The notes beneath the pieces were generated by a model that had not been told where the DNA came from, did not search any database, and saw nothing but the letters and a program-made list of their open reading frames with translations. From Janibacter indicus (GTDB lineage: Bacteria; Actinomycetota; Actinomycetes; Actinomycetales; Dermatophilaceae), in assembly GCF_900176385.1 (NCBI RefSeq), contig NZ_FWXN01000010.1, positions 102,832-166,831 on the forward strand: a DNA stretch of 64,000 nucleotides, in the 5' to 3' direction. The position numbers and the translations under genes are program-made. Every line of letters starts with the position of its first letter. The first letter of the stretch is position 1. This document shows, piece after piece, positions 16,085-23,886 of this stretch.

Positions 16085-16152
16085 CGCGGACGTGTACGTG
16101 GCGCCGCGGCGGGCCTAGGATGACCCGGGTCTGACCCTTCCCAGGAGAACTC

Positions 16153-17520
16153 ATGCGATCTGGCATCCGCCGCCGCGGCGGCGCGACCAGCGCGGCCATC
16201 GCGCTGTGTCTGGCCACCGGTCTTGCCGCCTCGTCGGCGTCGGCCGAGCCTGTCGACCCCACGACTCCCGTGACCGAGACGGTCGGGCCGACCACGGCTC
16301 CCACGACCGAGCCCACGGACGACGGGACGGCCGCCGATCCCAGCACGGCCTGGTCGGTGGACGAGAGTTCTCCCGTGGGCGATGCCAACGACACCCCGCT
16401 CTCCTCCGGGGACCTCGAGGACCAGATCGCCGAGGCCGACCGCCTGACCGCCGACCTGGTCAAGGACAACAAGGACATCGCCGCTGCGGTGAAGTCGCTG
16501 AAGTCCTACTCGACCAAGGCCAACCGCCTGTTGCAGAAGAAGGCCAAGGCCCGCGACGAGTACACCGCCGCGAAGTCGGAGGCGGACACCGCGCAGCGCG
16601 AGCTCGACAAGTACCGCAACCGCCTGGCCAAGGGCCGCAAGGACCTGCGCAGCTGGGCCTTCGACACCTACACCCAGGCCGGGGGCTACAGCGACACGAT
16701 GACGATGATCGGCACGCTGACCGACGGCTCGAAGACCTCGGGCGACTCGGCCGGTGACCTGAGCTATCTGACCGACGAGCGCATCCGCACCGTCGACCTG
16801 GTCCGCGAGGACACCGTCACCAAGGCGTCGTTGACGAAGAAGAAGGACAAGGCGCTCAAGAAGGCCGCGAGCGCCAAGCGTCGTGCCGACCGGGCCAAGG
16901 AGCGCGCCGACGCGGTGCTCAAGGAGCGCAAGAGCGAGCTGGAGTCCCTGCGGCGCAAGCACGCCGAGGAGCTCAAGGAGGCCGGCCCGATCGTCAACGC
17001 CCTGATCAGCCAGCCCGACGACCGCGCCCAGGGGGCGAGCGACCGCCTGACCTCCGCGCTCAAGGAGCTCGGTCAGGACGTCAGCCAGTTCGAGGGGTCC
17101 AAGCCCTGCTCGACCAACATGGGCACCTACCCCAACGGCCAGATCCCCCCGAGCGGGCTGTGCCCGCTGCTCGGCGGGCCCGGCGAGTCGCTGCGCCCCG
17201 ATGCCGCCGCGGCCTTCAACGCGATGAGCAAGGCCTACCAGCGGGACACCGGCCACCTGCTGTGCATCACCGACAGCTACCGCTCCTACGCCGAGCAGGT
17301 CGTCACCAAGCAGCAGCGTGGCGGGTGGGCGGCCACACCGGGCAGGAGCAACCACGGTCTCGGCAAGGCGCTCGACCTGTGTGGTGGCGTCAACTCCTTC
17401 GGCCACCCCGCCCATGCGTGGATGCAGCAGAATGCGCCCCTCTACGGGTGGTTCCACCCGTCGTGGGCGGCCGCCGGTGGCTCGCTGCCGGAGCCCTGGC
17501 ACTGGGAGTACGCCGGCTGA
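16153..17520 (+). CDS. Secreted coiled-coil M15-family (VanY-type) peptidase
   Basis: This 455-aa protein has a signal peptide (MRSGIRRRGGATSAAIALCL...ASSASA, cleaved near 31) and a Thr/Pro-rich segment. A long charged coiled coil follows (about 90-290, with 'KEERADAVLKERKSELESL'-like heptads). The C-terminal D-Ala-D-Ala carboxypeptidase domain (about 345-455) contains 'CITDSYRSYAEQ', 'PGRSNHGLGKALDLCGG' (zinc His and Asp) and 'EPWHWEY' (last Glu and His). It acts on peptidoglycan outside the membrane. The coiled coil resembles NlpC/P60 regulators of cell-wall hydrolases. A good AGGAGA ribosome-binding site precedes the ATG. Confidence 0.85.
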   Translation: MRSGIRRRGGATSAAIALCLATGLAASSASAEPVDPTTPVTETVGPTTAPTTEPTDDGTAADPSTAWSVDESSPVGDANDTPLSSGDLEDQIAEADRLTADLVKDNKDIAAAVKSLKSYSTKANRLLQKKAKARDEYTAAKSEADTAQRELDKYRNRLAKGRKDLRSWAFDTYTQAGGYSDTMTMIGTLTDGSKTSGDSAGDLSYLTDERIRTVDLVREDTVTKASLTKKKDKALKKAASAKRRADRAKERADAVLKERKSELESLRRKHAEELKEAGPIVNALISQPDDRAQGASDRLTSALKELGQDVSQFEGSKPCSTNMGTYPNGQIPPSGLCPLLGGPGESLRPDAAAAFNAMSKAYQRDTGHLLCITDSYRSYAEQVVTKQQRGGWAATPGRSNHGLGKALDLCGGVNSFGHPAHAWMQQNAPLYGWFHPSWAAAGGSLPEPWHWEYAG

Positions 17521-18879
17521 TCAGGCCTGGTGCGAGCCGACCTGCTCCTGCGGGGTCTTGACCGGGATGAGCACTGCCAGGCCGGCGATGAGCACGACCG
17601 CGATCCCGAGGATCCCCCAGTACTGGGTGTTGTCGTCGCCGGTGATGACGGCACCGAGCCAGATGAAGAGGGCGAAGGCGGCCGGCGACAGGAAGGACAC
17701 CACGCGCCCGGTCGTCGCGTAGAGGCCGAAGATCTCACCGGAGTGCCCCTCGGGGATGACCCGGGCGAGGAAGCTGCGGGAGGCCGCCTGGGCCGGACCG
17801 ACGAAGGCGGTCATCGCCAGCCCGAGCGTCCAGAAGACCGTGGCCCCACCGTCGTGGAGCACGAAGATCGCCAGTCCGAGCACGACGAGCGCCACGAGCG
17901 AGATGAGGATGACGCGCTTGGGCCCGAGGACGTCGTCGAGGAGGCCGAAGAGCATCGTGGCGACGCCGGCGACGATGTTGGCGGCGGCGCCGAAGATGAT
18001 CACATCGCCGGCCGACATCCCGAAGGTCCCCGCAGCGAGCACGGCGCCGAAGGCGAAGACTCCCGCGAGGCCGTCGCGGAAGAGTGCCGAGGCACCGAGG
18101 AAGTAGACGGTGTGCGGCGAGCGAGCCCACAGGCGGCGAAGGGAGGCCCACACCAGTCGGTAGGACTCGGCGACCCCGACCCGCGGTGCCTTCTCCCGCG
18201 GCTGGTCCTTGAGCACGAAGAAGGTCGGCAGGGTGAAGAGCAGGATCCACAGGCCGCACACGACCATGGAGACCCGGATGTCCAGGCCGTCGGTGTCGGT
18301 GACGCCGAAGAGCCCGACCTCGGGCTGGATGAAGACGAAGTACAGCAGGAGCAGCACGAGGATGCCGCCGAGGTAGCCCATCCCCCAGCCGAAGCCGGAG
18401 ACCCGACCCACGTTGCTCGGTGAGGCGACCTGCTCGATCGAGGCGTTGTAGTTGACGCTCGCGATCTCGGAGATGATCGAGCCGGCGCCCAGTAGGACCA
18501 GCCCCAGGACGAGGAAGCTCGGGTCCGGCTGGACGAGGAAGAGCGCGGCCGACACGGCCGCTAGCACCCAGGTCTGCACGCGCAGGTTGCGCACCGTCCG
18601 ACCGGACCGGTCGGAGTTCTGCCCCAGGACCGGCGCCAGGAGCGCCACGAGCAGCCCGGACAGGGCGGTCGCGATCGCCAGCGCCGTCGACGTGGTGTTG
18701 GTCGGACCGAAGCTCGAGCTGGTCAGGTAGACGGAGAAGACGAAAGTCGTGATGACGGTGTTGAAGGGCTGCGAGCCCCAGTCCCACATCGCCCAGCCGA
18801 GGATCCGGCCGAAGCCGCCCTGCGGCTCGGCTCGCAGCGCGGTCGTCGGCTCCACGGGGGATGTCGTCGCATCGGTCAC
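17521..18879 (-). CDS. UMF1-type MFS transporter
   Basis: This 452-aa protein has about 12 membrane helices and the UMF1/Atg22-like opening 'ILGWAMWDWGSQPFNTVI'. Family landmarks are 'GFGWGMGYLGGILVLLLL' and 'EIFGLYATTGRVVSFLSP'. Members of this family are putative efflux or amino acid transporters of unclear substrate. It converges on the M15 peptidase gene with no spacer at all, so no separate terminator can fit between them. Confidence 0.85.
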   Translation of the reverse strand: MTDATTSPVEPTTALRAEPQGGFGRILGWAMWDWGSQPFNTVITTFVFSVYLTSSSFGPTNTTSTALAIATALSGLLVALLAPVLGQNSDRSGRTVRNLRVQTWVLAAVSAALFLVQPDPSFLVLGLVLLGAGSIISEIASVNYNASIEQVASPSNVGRVSGFGWGMGYLGGILVLLLLYFVFIQPEVGLFGVTDTDGLDIRVSMVVCGLWILLFTLPTFFVLKDQPREKAPRVGVAESYRLVWASLRRLWARSPHTVYFLGASALFRDGLAGVFAFGAVLAAGTFGMSAGDVIIFGAAANIVAGVATMLFGLLDDVLGPKRVILISLVALVVLGLAIFVLHDGGATVFWTLGLAMTAFVGPAQAASRSFLARVIPEGHSGEIFGLYATTGRVVSFLSPAAFALFIWLGAVITGDDNTQYWGILGIAVVLIAGLAVLIPVKTPQEQVGSHQA

Positions 18880-19038
18880 GAGGCGAGGCTAACCGCCCCG
18901 AGCGCCTCGATGTGCGCGACACGGTGGGGAGACGCTATCCTGTGGGGTCGCCCCAGGTCGTGCCGCGAGCCGACCACCAGATCGGGCCCATCCGGAAGGC
19001 CCGCCATGGGCCACGGCGCCGCAACGACGCGAGCAGCC

Positions 19039-19064
19039 GGAACAGATGATGCTCATTGAGCGTT
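19039..19064 (+). promoter_or_regulatory. Sigma-R/SigH-type promoter of rbpA
   Basis: GGAAC at 19039-19043 is followed after exactly 18 bases by GTT (19062-19064), matching the GGAAY-N18/19-GTT consensus of the disulfide-stress sigma factors SigR/SigH. It lies about 70 bases before the rbpA start. In Streptomyces rbpA is a known sigma-R target, so position and target agree. Confidence 0.65.
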
Positions 19065-19131
19065 GTCATGTGACGAGGGGCCCGCGCGGCAGGGGCGCGG
19101 ACATCGCGAGAGACACCAGGAGACTTGCAAC

Positions 19132-19488
19132 ATGGCAGAGCGCACGCTGCGCGGAACGCGCATGGTCAGCTTCAGCATGGAGACGACGGACAACGTCGTC
19201 CCGAGCGACCGTCAGATCACGACCTACGTCTGTGACGACGGCCACCGCACCGAGCTGCCCTTCTCCGTCGAGGCCGACATCCCCGGCACCTGGGAGTGCC
19301 GCTGCGGCAAGCTCGGCAAGCTCCTCGACGGCCCCGAGCCGGAGCTCAAGCCGGCCAAGCACGTCCGCACCCACTGGGACATGCTGCTCGAGCGCCGCTC
19401 GATCCCCGAGCTCGAGGAGCTCCTCGAGGAGCGCCTGGAGCTGCTGCGCGCCTCCCGTGGCGAGAAGCCGCGCAAGCGCAGCGCCTGA
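19132..19488 (+). CDS. rbpA: RNA polymerase-binding protein RbpA
   Basis: This 118-aa protein matches RbpA over its full length: 'MAERTLRGTRMVSFSMETTD', the zinc-binding core 'YVCDDGHRT...WECRCGK' and the helical sigma-interaction tail 'RTHWDMLLERRSI...LLEERLELL'. RbpA is an actinobacterial factor that binds RNA polymerase and the principal sigma factor, stabilises open complexes and affects rifampicin tolerance. The ATG has an AGGAGA ribosome-binding site about 9 bases upstream. It is transcribed alone, from a sigma-R-like promoter to a strong hairpin. Confidence 0.95.
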   Translation: MAERTLRGTRMVSFSMETTDNVVPSDRQITTYVCDDGHRTELPFSVEADIPGTWECRCGKLGKLLDGPEPELKPAKHVRTHWDMLLERRSIPELEELLEERLELLRASRGEKPRKRSA

Positions 19489-19545
19489 GCCTCGGCTCCC
19501 CGCACCACGAAGGCGCCGCACTGAGGAGCGAGCGCCAGCGAGCCT

Positions 19546-19587
19546 CGAAGGGGGCGGCCCACCGATCACGGTGGGCCGCCCCCTTCG
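19546..19587. terminator. Strong hairpin terminator after rbpA
   Basis: A perfect 18-bp stem (CGAAGGGGGCGGCCCACC against its complement, loop GATCAC) separates rbpA from the converging fxsA gene. There is no clear U-run, so it probably serves both strands as a GC-rich terminator. Each arm ends in the backbone 7-mer CGAAGGG/CCCTTCG. Confidence 0.7.
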
Positions 19588-19605
19588 TCATGTCGTACGC
19601 ACCCC

Positions 19606-20127
19606 TCAGTCGTCGACGATCTCGCCCTCGACGACGTCGTCATCCCCACCGTCGTGGCGCCGCCGACGCCGCACCCGCGCCTCCCCCGGCGCCACCGGCA
19701 TCCCCGCGGCGAGCAGCCGCCGGGCGATGACGGCCTCGAGCCCGATGCGGGCCACCGGCCGGGTGAAGGGCAGCACGAGCACGAGGCCCAGCACGTCGGA
19801 GACGAAACCGGGCAGGGTGAGCAGCGCGCCCCCGAGGAAGACGAGGATCGCGTCGGCGATCTCCCGCGAGGGCATCTCGCCGCTGCGCAGGGCGACCCGC
19901 AGGGACTGCCAGGTCCGGCGCCCCTCGCGTCGCAGCAGCCACACGCCGAGCGCGGACAGCGCGACGAAGAGCAGGAGCGTCCAGCCGACGCCGATGAGTC
20001 GTGCGAGGCCGTAGACCGCGAGCACCTCGACGACGAGCCACAGCACGATGGCCAGCGGCACCCACGCCACCCGACGGCGGCGGCGCGGTGCGGGTCCGGG
20101 CCCCGTCGGCCCGGACCCGAAGATCAC
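19606..20127 (-). CDS. fxsA: FxsA-family membrane protein
   Basis: This 173-aa protein has three to four hydrophobic helices and the FxsA core: 'VPLAIVLWLVVEVLAVYGLA', 'LLFVALSALGVWLLRREG' and 'FLGGALLTLPGFVSDVLG'. I chose the GTG at 20127 because it overlaps the ppm1 stop by GTGA; a GTG at 20139 is also possible. The C-terminus is a charged cytoplasmic tail. In E. coli FxsA lessens the exclusion of phage T7 by F plasmids; its role in actinobacteria is unknown. It is the last gene of the lnt-ppm1-fxsA unit. Confidence 0.8.
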   Translation of the reverse strand: MIFGSGPTGPGPAPRRRRRVAWVPLAIVLWLVVEVLAVYGLARLIGVGWTLLLFVALSALGVWLLRREGRRTWQSLRVALRSGEMPSREIADAILVFLGGALLTLPGFVSDVLGLVLVLPFTRPVARIGLEAVIARRLLAAGMPVAPGEARVRRRRRHDGGDDDVVEGEIVDD

Positions 20128-20912
20128 AACCGGTGCCACGTCGGCTCTCGATCGACCAGTCGGCGCAGCTGCTGGCGGCGGTGGGCCAGGCCCCAGCGGG
20201 TGATCCGGGTCATCGACTCGCGCACGACGTCGCCGTCCATCTTGGAGTCGCCGATCTCTCGCTCGACGAAGGTGATCGGGACCTCGACCACGCGCAGCCC
20301 GGCACGCACCGTGCGGACCGTCAGGTCGGTCTGGAAGACATAGCCGGCGCTCTCGACCTCGTCGAGGCCGATCGTGCGCAGGGTCTCGGCGCGGTAGACG
20401 CGGTAGCCGGCGGTCGCGTCGTTGACCGGCATGCCCAGGACGAGCTTGATGTACATGTTGCCGGCCATCGAGATGGCCTTGCGGTCGGCGGGCCAGTTGA
20501 CGATCTTGCCGCCGCGCACGTAGCGCGAGCCGATCACCAGGTCGGCGTCGGCCGCGACGTCGAGCATGTGCGACAGGTGCTCCGGGCGGTGGGAGCCGTC
20601 GGCGTCCATCTCGACGATGGCGTCGTAGCCGCGCTCGAGCGCCCACCGGAAGCCGGCGAGGTAGGCGGCACCTAGGCCCTCCTTGCCCTGGCGGTGGATC
20701 ACCATGACCTGCGGGTCGGCTGCGGCCATGGCGTCGGCGACCTCGCCGGTGCCGTCGGGAGAGTTGTCGTCGAGGACGACGACATCGGCGGCAGGCACCG
20801 ATTCGCGGACCCGCTCGACGATGAGCGGCAGGTTGTCGCGCTCGTTGTAGGTCGGGATGAGCACCGCGACCCGCTCGATCGGCGGTCGCTGGGCGTGGGG
20901 CTGGTCAGGCAC
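20124..20912 (-). CDS. ppm1: Polyprenol monophosphomannose synthase
   Basis: This 262-aa GT2-family glycosyltransferase has 'VLIPTYNERDNL', the donor-site 'VVVLDDNSPDGTGEVAD', 'IVEMDADGSHRPEHL' (metal-binding DxD) and 'RYVRGGKIVNWP', as in dolichol-phosphate mannose synthases. It makes polyprenyl-phosphomannose from GDP-mannose for lipoglycans and protein mannosylation. I chose the GTG at 20912, which overlaps the lnt stop by 8 bases. In mycobacteria the same domain is fused behind Lnt in one protein; here it is a separate, coupled gene. Confidence 0.9.
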   Translation of the reverse strand: MPDQPHAQRPPIERVAVLIPTYNERDNLPLIVERVRESVPAADVVVLDDNSPDGTGEVADAMAAADPQVMVIHRQGKEGLGAAYLAGFRWALERGYDAIVEMDADGSHRPEHLSHMLDVAADADLVIGSRYVRGGKIVNWPADRKAISMAGNMYIKLVLGMPVNDATAGYRVYRAETLRTIGLDEVESAGYVFQTDLTVRTVRAGLRVVEVPITFVEREIGDSKMDGDVVRESMTRITRWGLAHRRQQLRRLVDREPTWHRL

Positions 20913-22485
20913 CGGTGGTGGCTTCCTCGGTCTGCTCGGTCGGGCTCGGGTCGGTCCGTGGCTCGCCTCCGACACTACCCGTCGCCCGGTGGCGCAGCCG
21001 CCACCCCACCGCGACGAGCAGGCCGAGGCCGCAGGCCCACTCCACCCACGGCCCGAGCCGGTCGGAGAGCGTCAGGCCGCTGCGCAGCACGACGTCGTCG
21101 ACGGGCTGGGCGGCGGTGAAGAGCTCGGTGGTCGGCGTCGTGCTGCCGTCGGGGTTGACGAATCCGGAGACGCCGACGGTCGACACGTGGGCGACGCTGC
21201 GGCCGTGCTCGATGGCCCGGATCCGGGAGATCGCGTACTGCTGCGTGGACTCGGCCGTGTAGCCGAAGGTGGCGTTGTTGGTCTGCACGACGAGGAGGCT
21301 GGGGTCCCCCTTCGCCTCCGCGTCCTTGACAGCCGAACGCATCAGACCGTCGTAGGCCACCTCGAAGCAGATCGTCGGCACGGCGGAGAAGTCACCATCG
21401 CGGCCGGGGACGGTGAAGGCGGCGTTGCGGTCTCCCTTCGCGAAGCCGACCCGCACGAGGTCGACCTTGGAGCTGAAGAGCCGGTAGAAGTCGCGGTGGG
21501 GCACGTACTCGGCGAAGGGGACGGGGTGCTGCTTGACGTAGCGTTCCGGCTCCCCTCCCCCGGGCCGGTAGTACAGCGAGGCATTGGACACCGCCGGGGC
21601 CGGCTCGTCGAGGATCGCCCCGACGATGACCGGTACACCGGCCGCCTCGAGAGCCCGCTGCACCTGGGCTGCGGCGTCGGGGTTGCGCAGGGGGTCGATG
21701 TCGGAGGAGTTCTCCGGCCAGATGACCAGGTCGAGGTCGTCGTGCCGCTCGGCGAGGCGCTCGGTCCCGACGACGTGGTTGTCGAGGACCTTGCGACGCT
21801 CGGCGTTGAAGTCCAGGCCCGTCCGCGGCACGTTGCCCTGGACCAGCCCGACCCGGGCACTCGCGTCGCCGCTCGTCGGCACGGGCACGACGAAGGCGCC
21901 GGCCGTGGCCGCGACGGCCAGCCCGAGGGCCACCCACGGCGGGCGGCGGGTGACGACGACGAGGACGAGCGGTACCGCGACGAGGGCGACCGCGAGCGTG
22001 ATGAGCGGCGCTCCCCCGACCGCGGCCCACCGGGCGAAGGGAGTGTCCGCCTGGCTGAAGGCGATGCGGGCCCACGGGAAGCCGCCGTAGGGCAGCGTGC
22101 CCCGCACCCACTCCTGGAGCACCCACATCACGGGGACGAGCAGCGCGGCCGGCAGCGGGTGCCCGCGGCGCAGCAGGGGCCGCTGCACCGCGGCGAGGAC
22201 CGCGCCCATCGCGGCGACGTAGAGGGACTCGGTGACGGCCAGGGCCATCCACGGGAAGGTCCCGACGAAGATGCCCGACCAGCTGAGGGTGGGGACGAAG
22301 CAGCCGAGCCCCGCGACGAGCCCGAGCAGCGCACCCACGCGCGCGGTGACGTCCCACATGGCGATGCCGATGAGCGCCACCCCGACGACCGCCATGAGGG
22401 CCAGGTCGTGGTCCGGGAAGGAGAGCCACAGGCACAGGCCCCCGACGAGGGCCAGGGCCAGACGTACCGGGAGCCGCGAGATCAC
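20905..22485 (-). CDS. lnt: Apolipoprotein N-acyltransferase
   Basis: This 526-aa protein has a membrane part of about six to seven helices (LALALVGGLCLWLSFPDHD and on), then a nitrilase-like periplasmic domain with the catalytic Glu in 'LVIWPENSSD', a Lys further along and Cys in 'TICFEVAYDGL', and a final helix. It N-acylates the lipidated Cys of lipoproteins at the outer membrane face. The GTG at 22485 overlaps the AsnC stop (GTGA). Polyprenol mannose synthase follows at once, mirroring the Lnt-Ppm1 fusion of mycobacteria. Confidence 0.9.
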   Translation of the reverse strand: MISRLPVRLALALVGGLCLWLSFPDHDLALMAVVGVALIGIAMWDVTARVGALLGLVAGLGCFVPTLSWSGIFVGTFPWMALAVTESLYVAAMGAVLAAVQRPLLRRGHPLPAALLVPVMWVLQEWVRGTLPYGGFPWARIAFSQADTPFARWAAVGGAPLITLAVALVAVPLVLVVVTRRPPWVALGLAVAATAGAFVVPVPTSGDASARVGLVQGNVPRTGLDFNAERRKVLDNHVVGTERLAERHDDLDLVIWPENSSDIDPLRNPDAAAQVQRALEAAGVPVIVGAILDEPAPAVSNASLYYRPGGGEPERYVKQHPVPFAEYVPHRDFYRLFSSKVDLVRVGFAKGDRNAAFTVPGRDGDFSAVPTICFEVAYDGLMRSAVKDAEAKGDPSLLVVQTNNATFGYTAESTQQYAISRIRAIEHGRSVAHVSTVGVSGFVNPDGSTTPTTELFTAAQPVDDVVLRSGLTLSDRLGPWVEWACGLGLLVAVGWRLRHRATGSVGGEPRTDPSPTEQTEEATTGA

Positions 22486-22904
22486 TCCCACGGCGTCGAG
22501 AGCACGACCGTCGTGCGGGTCGAGACGCCACCGCGGTTGCGGACCGTGGCCAGCAGCTCCTCGAGGTCCTGCGGGGTGCCCACCCGCACACGCAGGAGGT
22601 AGTTGGCGTCGCCGGCCACCGAGTAGCACGCGTCGATCTCGGGGATGTCGCGCAGGCGGTCGGGGATGTCGTCGGGCTCGCGCGGGTCGAGAGGCGTCAC
22701 CGAGACGAAGGCGGTGAGCGGCGTGCCCACGGCGGAGGGGTCGACGACGGCCGCGTAGCCGGTGATGGCCCCGCGCTCCTCGAGGCGCCGCACCCGCTGG
22801 TGCACGGCAGAGGTCGACAACCCGATGGCCTTGCCCAGGTCGGTGTAGCTCATGCGTCCGTCCTCGCGCAGGAGGTCGATGATCCGTCGATCCGCCGCTT
22901 CCAT
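22482..22904 (-). CDS. Lrp/AsnC-family transcription regulator
   Basis: This 140-aa protein has a winged helix ('DRRIIDLLREDGRMSYTDLG', 'STSAVHQRVRRLEERGAI') and an AsnC/RAM domain ('ACYSVAGDANYLLRVRV'). It is the first gene of a minus-strand unit with lnt, ppm1 and fxsA (GTGA overlap with lnt), and it is divergent from the exonuclease gene. Close homologues are global amino-acid-responsive regulators. Control of its own operon is likely but not shown by any clear repeat. Confidence 0.85.
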   Translation of the reverse strand: MEAADRRIIDLLREDGRMSYTDLGKAIGLSTSAVHQRVRRLEERGAITGYAAVVDPSAVGTPLTAFVSVTPLDPREPDDIPDRLRDIPEIDACYSVAGDANYLLRVRVGTPQDLEELLATVRNRGGVSTRTTVVLSTPWE

Positions 22905-22939
22905 GGATGAAGCATAAGCGAGAGCCGTAGGGTCAGGGC

Positions 22940-23872
22940 ATGTCCGACTCGGCGCCCCGCCTGCTCCTGCTCGACTCCGCCTCCCTGTACTTCCGCGCCT
23001 TCTACGGCGTGCCGGCGAGGGCCGAGGTGCCGTCGGGCATCCCGACCAATGCCGTGGCCGGATTCCTCGACATGATCGCCACGCTCATCACCCGCTACCG
23101 CCCCACCCACGTCGTGGCGTGCTGGGACGACGACTGGCGGCCGCAGTGGCGGGTCGACGCGATCCCGACCTACAAGGCGCACCGCGTCGCCGACGACCCC
23201 GCGGAGGGCGAGGAGGTCCCCGACGAGCTCAGCCCGCAGGTGCCGGTCATCGCCGAGGCCCTCGCTGCCATTGGCATCCCCCGCATCGGCGCCGCCGGCT
23301 ACGAGGCCGACGACGTCATCGGCACGCTCGCCATGGCGCACCGCGGGCAGATGCCGGTCGACGTCGTCACGGGCGACCGCGACCTCTTCCAGCTCGTCGA
23401 CGACGCCTCGGGCACGCGGGTCATCTACACCGCCCGGGGTGGGGTGCGCGACCCCGACGTCGTGACCCAGACCTTCCTCGCGGACAAGTACGCCGTCGCC
23501 TCGGGTGACGCCTACGCCGACATGGCCGCGCTGCGCGGCGACACCAGCGACGGGCTGCCGGGGGTCAAGGGCATCGGCGACAAGACCGCGGCCGCGCTCA
23601 TCGCGGACTTCGGATCTCTCGCCGGGGTGCGCGAGGCCGTCGCCTCCGGTGACCCCCGGATCAAGGGGGCGCGCCGCGCCAACCTCGAGGCCGCGAGCGA
23701 CTACCTCGACGTCGCCCCGCTCGTGGTGCGGGTGGCCCACGACGTGCCGATCCCCGACGTCGACCTGCGCCTGCCGTCCGACATCGCCGACCCGGCCACG
23801 ATGAGCCGGCTCGCGGTCGACCACGGCCTGACCTCCCCCTTCGACCGGATCGCGACCGCCCTGCGGGGCTGA
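22940..23872 (+). CDS. 5'-3' exonuclease (PolA-N/FEN-like)
   Basis: This 310-aa stand-alone flap-exonuclease domain has 'LLLLDSASLYFRAFYG', 'ACWDDDWRPQWR', 'GYEADDVIGTLAM', 'DVVTGDRDLFQL' (acidic metal-site residues) and the helix-hairpin-helix 'SDGLPGVKGIGDKTAAALI'. These residues bind two metal ions and cut RNA or DNA flaps. It lacks polymerase domains, so it is a paralogue of the PolA N-terminal part and probably acts in primer removal or repair. It is transcribed away from the AsnC gene. Confidence 0.9.
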   Translation: MSDSAPRLLLLDSASLYFRAFYGVPARAEVPSGIPTNAVAGFLDMIATLITRYRPTHVVACWDDDWRPQWRVDAIPTYKAHRVADDPAEGEEVPDELSPQVPVIAEALAAIGIPRIGAAGYEADDVIGTLAMAHRGQMPVDVVTGDRDLFQLVDDASGTRVIYTARGGVRDPDVVTQTFLADKYAVASGDAYADMAALRGDTSDGLPGVKGIGDKTAAALIADFGSLAGVREAVASGDPRIKGARRANLEAASDYLDVAPLVVRVAHDVPIPDVDLRLPSDIADPATMSRLAVDHGLTSPFDRIATALRG

Positions 23873-23886
23873 GGCCGAAGGGGAGG

